A stretch of 7,011 nucleotides of DNA. It comes from Flavobacteriales bacterium. Its GTDB lineage: Bacteria; Bacteroidota; Bacteroidia; Flavobacteriales_D; Parvicellaceae. Position numbers and translations under genes: made by a program. The number at the start of each line of letters is the position of its first letter. The stretch's first letter is position 1. The DNA lies in the NCBI GenBank assembly GCA_027047735.1, contig JALTUD010000203.1, positions 1 through 7,011 of the forward strand, in the 5' to 3' direction. Positions 6,812 through 7,011 of this stretch are shown piece after piece. The notes under the pieces were generated by a model. That model made no database searches and was not told where the DNA came from. It saw only the letters and a list, made by a program, of their open reading frames with translations.

Positions 6812-6920
6812 TTCACTTTTATTCCCAAACTGTAAATAACTTCTTCAAAAAATATTTCCATAGCGGGTGCTATACAAAGATTTTTTTCATCGTCATAAAG
6901 AAACTAAAACTCATTTTCTT
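6812..6920 (-). repeat. 109-bp dispersed repeat, copy 2 (inverted orientation)
   Basis: Read on the minus strand, this matches 2533-2640 at about 84% by hand alignment, including the exact 25-base block at 6826-6850. It starts 7 bases after the stop of the TonB-like gene. On the minus strand, codons 6876-6826 read CIAPAMEIFFEEVIYSL, and this frame then stops at TAA 6804-6802, interlocked with the TonB-like gene's stop. A hairpin (arms 6860-6864 / 6869-6873) corresponds to that of copy 1. No start codon supports a confident gene call. Confidence 0.8.
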
Positions 6921-6936
6921 ACCGCTCATTTTACTG

Positions 6937-6969
6937 AGACCTAGTAGGTTTTGAAAACCTACTAGGTCT
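6937..6969. repeat. 33-bp near-perfect palindrome
   Basis: AGACCTAGTAGGTTTT (6937-6952) is followed by a single G and then its exact 16-base reverse complement (6954-6969). Such 'ACCTxxxAGGTTTT' palindromes are, from memory, common between genes in Flavobacteriia. It would form a stable cruciform or RNA hairpin in either direction. On the plus strand an A-run rather than a T-run follows, so a terminator role for the operon is possible but unproven. Confidence 0.85.
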
Positions 6970-6988
6970 GAAAAAAGATTAGTCACAC

Positions 6989-7009
6989 GTTAGGGATCGT
7001 ATCCCTAAC
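6989..7009. repeat. GTTAGGGAT hairpin at window end
   Basis: GTTAGGGAT (6989-6997) and ATCCCTAAC (7001-7009) form a perfect 9-bp stem with a 3-base loop. It carries the same core as the sites at 2505-2516 and 2736-2760. The window ends in TATCCCTAACAC, the sequence that joins the structured repeat at 2378-2522, so another copy of that element may lie just beyond the edge. Confidence 0.7.
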
Positions 7010-7011
7010 AC

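Noticed and set aside
6859..6888. Intrinsic terminator: small hairpin followed by TTTTTTT near 6881
   Set aside because: The stem has only 5 pairs and the T-run starts several bases after it; the sequence belongs to the dispersed repeat, so a terminator role is possible but too weak to list.
6802..6929. Short minus-strand ORFs inside repeat copy 2 (e.g. 6861-6802, 19 residues; 6929-6873, 18 residues)
   Set aside because: They are too short, have no ribosome-binding evidence, and copy 1 has disrupted versions; they are discussed as a finding rather than called as genes.

Overview
The window looks like chromosomal DNA of a gliding or T9SS-bearing member of the Bacteroidota, most likely Flavobacteriia. 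The evidence is low-GC sequence, genes without obvious Shine-Dalgarno sites, two proteins ending in the gliding-motility-associated (type B) C-terminal secretion signal, two PorP/SprF-family outer-membrane proteins, and intergenic repeats that resemble (from memory only) dispersed elements in flavobacterial genomes.

Left block (2-2364, + strand): the 3' part of a large surface protein gene whose start lies before the window. It carries 86-residue Cys-containing Ig-like repeats, a 'GxWSGTGI'-type module, an SprB-like module and a type B signal. Its stop codon overlaps the start of a PorP/SprF gene by 4 bases.

Intergenic block (2365-2856): no gene. It holds a structured repeat (about 2378-2522) with a 12-bp hairpin, an 18-bp perfect inverted repeat (2505-2522 / 2730-2747), a 108-bp repeat copy (2533-2640) and a GTGTTAGGGA hairpin (2736-2760).

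Right block (2857-6805, + strand): a probable three-gene operon. Its genes are a full-length 833-residue secreted PKD-repeat protein with a type B signal, a second PorP/SprF protein 7 bases downstream, and a small exported protein with a TonB-C-terminal-like domain 3 bases further on. The likely logic is that each type B cargo is secreted by the type IX system and handled at the outer membrane by the PorP/SprF partner encoded next to it. The role of the TonB-like protein is open.

Right edge (6806-7011): a second, inverted copy of the 108/109-bp repeat, a 16-bp-arm palindrome, and another GTTAGGGAT hairpin at the very end. The right-hand operon is therefore bracketed by inverted copies of the same repeat, about 84% identical by hand alignment. 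Between the copies the differences are mostly third-position and synonymous in one reading frame, but they are also compatible with a conserved RNA hairpin. This is the least explained signal in the window. No tRNA, rRNA, CRISPR array or transposase gene was seen.
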